DNA of 26,934 nucleotides from an uncultured Arsenicibacter sp. Lineage in GTDB: Bacteria > Bacteroidota > Bacteroidia > Cytophagales > Spirosomataceae. The DNA lies in the NCBI RefSeq assembly GCF_945952095.1, contig NZ_CAMFHL010000073.1, forward strand, positions 1 through 26,934, written 5' to 3'. The position numbers were made by a program, and so were the translations under genes. Below the pieces are notes generated by a model that did no database searches, was not told the origin of the DNA, and saw only the letters and a list, made by a program, of their open reading frames with translations. Below, in pieces: positions 25,331 to 26,934 of this stretch; within the stretch, counting starts at the first letter, position 1, and every line of letters starts with the position of its first letter.

Positions 25331-25431
25331 TCAGATATACGCGCCAATCCGTCAAATGGTTTTAAAAATCCGGAATTCAAACCTTGCGGGCATTCTTTTC
25401 GTATTATCACTACACGCAATTTACATTCCTG

Positions 25432-26538
25432 ATGGTTTTTTCATCGCTGGTTACTGCCCTGCTCATGTCGGCTCCTGCCGACAGTGTTCCTAAAGCGTTC
25501 AGTGTCTTACCCCTGCCACTAATTTATTATACCCCCGAAACCCGGCTGGCGTACGGGGTAGCCGCTACGGCTACGTTTCGGTTCAGACGCGATATGCAAC
25601 TATTACGGGCCGATTCATCCGGACAAGCCGGCGCTACGGTTCGCCCCTCGCAGATTACACTGGGTTTTGCCTATACGCAGAACAAACAGATACTTTTTTA
25701 CCTGCCGTTTCAGCTCTTTTACGATCAGGATAAGTACTACATCAATGGCGAAGCCGGGTATTATCGCTATACTTATTTTTTTTATGGCGTTGGGCAGCAG
25801 GAGGTTACCCGCGAATTATACGCAGTAAATTTTCCACGGATCCGTATCAATGCCTTCCGGCGTATTGCTCCCGAAATCAGGCGGGGAAAGCTGTATGCCG
25901 GCATCCGGTATCAGTATGAAGATTATCAGGTCACAGCAGTTGAACCCGGTGGCCTGCTGGCCTCGGGAACGGTTTCCGGCGGGTCTGGCAGCCGGTTGTC
26001 CGGAGCAGGGGTTGGTTTATTCTATGACTCACGTAACCAGATTTTCTTTCCATCCAAAGGCATTGTGGCTGATATTTCCTATCTTGTTCATAGTCAGGCA
26101 TTAGGTGGCAATGTGCGGTTCGGACGCTACACGGCAGACGTGTCCGCGTATCGTTTGTTAAGCAAGCATGCAATCCTGGCGGCCAATTATTTCGTAAGTT
26201 TTACTACGGGAGACGCTCCTTTCAATGCCCTGTCCTTGTTGGGTGGAACCAAACGGATGCGGGGTTATTACGAAGGCCGTTATCGTGATCAGAACGTAGC
26301 GCTCATTCAGGGAGAAGCCCGGTTCGATCTCTACAAACGGCTCGGTGGCGTGGTGTTTGCAGCTGCCGGAGTTTTGGGAAATGCGGAATCGTTGCTCCGG
26401 TTAAATGATCCTAAAGTGGCCTACGGAGCAGGGTTACGGTTTACGATCAACCGTCGTGACCATCTGAACATCCGGTTGGATTACGGACTGGGAAAGCAAT
26501 CAAGCGGGTTCTATCTGACCATTGGAGAGGCTTTTTAA
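25432..26538 (+). CDS. BamA/TamA (D15)-type outer membrane beta-barrel without POTRA domains
   Basis: From ATG 25432 the protein has 368 residues; an upstream TTG at 25384 would add a longer signal segment and cannot be excluded. After a short hydrophobic leader (SSLVTALLMSAPA) the chain is a series of amphipathic strands (LAYGVAATATFRF, QILFYLPFQLFYD, YYRYTYFFYG). The C-terminal half matches the bacterial surface antigen (Omp85) barrel: GLFYDSRNQIFFPSKGI, GGTKRMRGYYEGRYRD with the R-x-RGY lid-loop motif, and a last strand ending in GEAF with terminal Phe. There are no POTRA repeats, so it is not BamA itself. Such short barrels occur in Bacteroidota next to secreted enzymes and may export or hold a substrate; role unknown. 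It is divergent from the DUF547 gene. Confidence 0.88.
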   Translation: MVFSSLVTALLMSAPADSVPKAFSVLPLPLIYYTPETRLAYGVAATATFRFRRDMQLLRADSSGQAGATVRPSQITLGFAYTQNKQILFYLPFQLFYDQDKYYINGEAGYYRYTYFFYGVGQQEVTRELYAVNFPRIRINAFRRIAPEIRRGKLYAGIRYQYEDYQVTAVEPGGLLASGTVSGGSGSRLSGAGVGLFYDSRNQIFFPSKGIVADISYLVHSQALGGNVRFGRYTADVSAYRLLSKHAILAANYFVSFTTGDAPFNALSLLGGTKRMRGYYEGRYRDQNVALIQGEARFDLYKRLGGVVFAAAGVLGNAESLLRLNDPKVAYGAGLRFTINRRDHLNIRLDYGLGKQSSGFYLTIGEAF

Positions 26539-26558
26539 GCGGAAAAGTGATTTCCGCT
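26538..26558 (+). terminator. Hairpin at the end of the beta-barrel gene
   Basis: AGCGGAAA and TTTCCGCT pair perfectly around AGTGA, starting at the last base of the stop codon. No T-run follows (GTCCGGG), so intrinsic termination is uncertain; the glycosyltransferase gene starts 57 bases further on and may be read through. Confidence 0.5.
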
Positions 26559-26614
26559 GTCCGGGTTTGTCTGAGGATGATAAATAATCTAAGTTGCTTA
26601 CTTATCAATAATCA

Positions 26615-26934
26615 ATGAGGTTTAGTATTATTATTCCAACCTATAATGAAGCGCAGGCAATCGGCCGTTTAGTACGGAACTTGCTGTCCCTTGGGGGGGC
26701 TTCCTTACTGGAGGTCTTAGTGATTGATGCGGGAAGCCCTGATGGTACGGCTGAAGTGGCCAGGCAGAACGGGGCCGTTGTCTGGCAGTCGCCGAAAAAG
26801 GGCAGGGCTGCCCAGATGAACTTCGGAGCCTCGCTGGCGAAAGGGGAGATGCTGTATTTTGTCCACGCCGACGTAGGCATCAATCCTGATTTTATAACAG
26901 ACATTGAACAGGCCGTTAAAGCAGGGTATGAGGC
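26615..26934 (+). CDS. TIGR04283-like family 2 glycosyltransferase, N-terminal part
   Basis: The first 106 codons are present and the gene runs off the window. The start ATG 26615 leads straight into the GT-A fold: FSIIIPTYNEAQAIGRLV, LEVLVIDAGSPDGT with Asp38 and Asp43, then KKGRAAQMNFGASLAKGE and the FVHADV metal-binding motif with Asp86. The sequence style (DAGSPDGTAEVA, QMNxGA, HAD) is that of the TIGR04283 glycosyltransferases, named for arsenosugar biosynthesis, though many members occur outside such clusters. No other arsenosugar gene (such as the radical SAM ArsS) can be seen here. The protein should be cytoplasmic. Confidence 0.85.
   Translation, partial: MRFSIIIPTYNEAQAIGRLVRNLLSLGGASLLEVLVIDAGSPDGTAEVARQNGAVVWQSPKKGRAAQMNFGASLAKGEMLYFVHADVGINPDFITDIEQAVKAGYE

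Overview
The window looks like chromosomal DNA of a Bacteroidota bacterium, most likely a Cytophagales/Spirosoma-like organism. The reasons are two SusC/SusD pairs, a TPR sensor kinase with a LytTR response regulator, Bacteroidota-only families of unknown function (DUF547, DUF6134 type), and a TAnnTTTG-type promoter core upstream of the kinase. The genus is an inference from protein style, not from any rRNA marker.

Region by region: (1) 1-2588 holds the end of a SusC-type TonB receptor and its SusD lipoprotein. (2) 2761-6697 holds three tandem paralogues resembling polysaccharide pyruvyl transferases. Each starts with a twin-arginine motif and each has Glu-x-His where the classical family has Arg-x-His. 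The third carries an in-frame amber codon at a Trp position conserved in its sisters. (3) 7318-9558 is a secreted CocE/X-Pro-peptidase-like hydrolase with an Ig-like tail. (4) 9999-11181 (minus) is a secreted beta-helix repeat protein broken by a frameshift that separates it from a coherent C-terminal domain. (5) 11795-12270 (minus) is a decayed IS982-family transposase. (6) 12394-16567 is a two-component system (kinase and LytTR regulator). Each of its genes overlaps tail-to-tail with a small minus-strand gene, one an HTH-like protein and one a membrane PH-like protein. (7) 16921-23861 is a compact operon: SusC, SusD, sodium:solute symporter, and a metallophosphoesterase-fold protein lacking the usual D-x-H metal motif. 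(8) 23870-25330 (minus) is a DUF547 plus DUF6134-like secreted pair. Divergent from it is an Omp85/D15-type beta-barrel, followed by the start of a TIGR04283-like glycosyltransferase that runs off the window.

How the parts may work together: region 7 reads as one uptake route (TonB receptor and capture lipoprotein at the outer membrane, symporter at the inner membrane, cytoplasmic phosphoesterase-like protein). The adjacent two-component system is a plausible but unproven regulator. Region 1-2 reads as a glycan-related locus in which the usual secreted glycoside hydrolases are replaced by three exported pyruvyl-transferase-like proteins. This is the best candidate here for an undescribed system, because a PEP-dependent reaction outside the cytoplasm would be unexpected.
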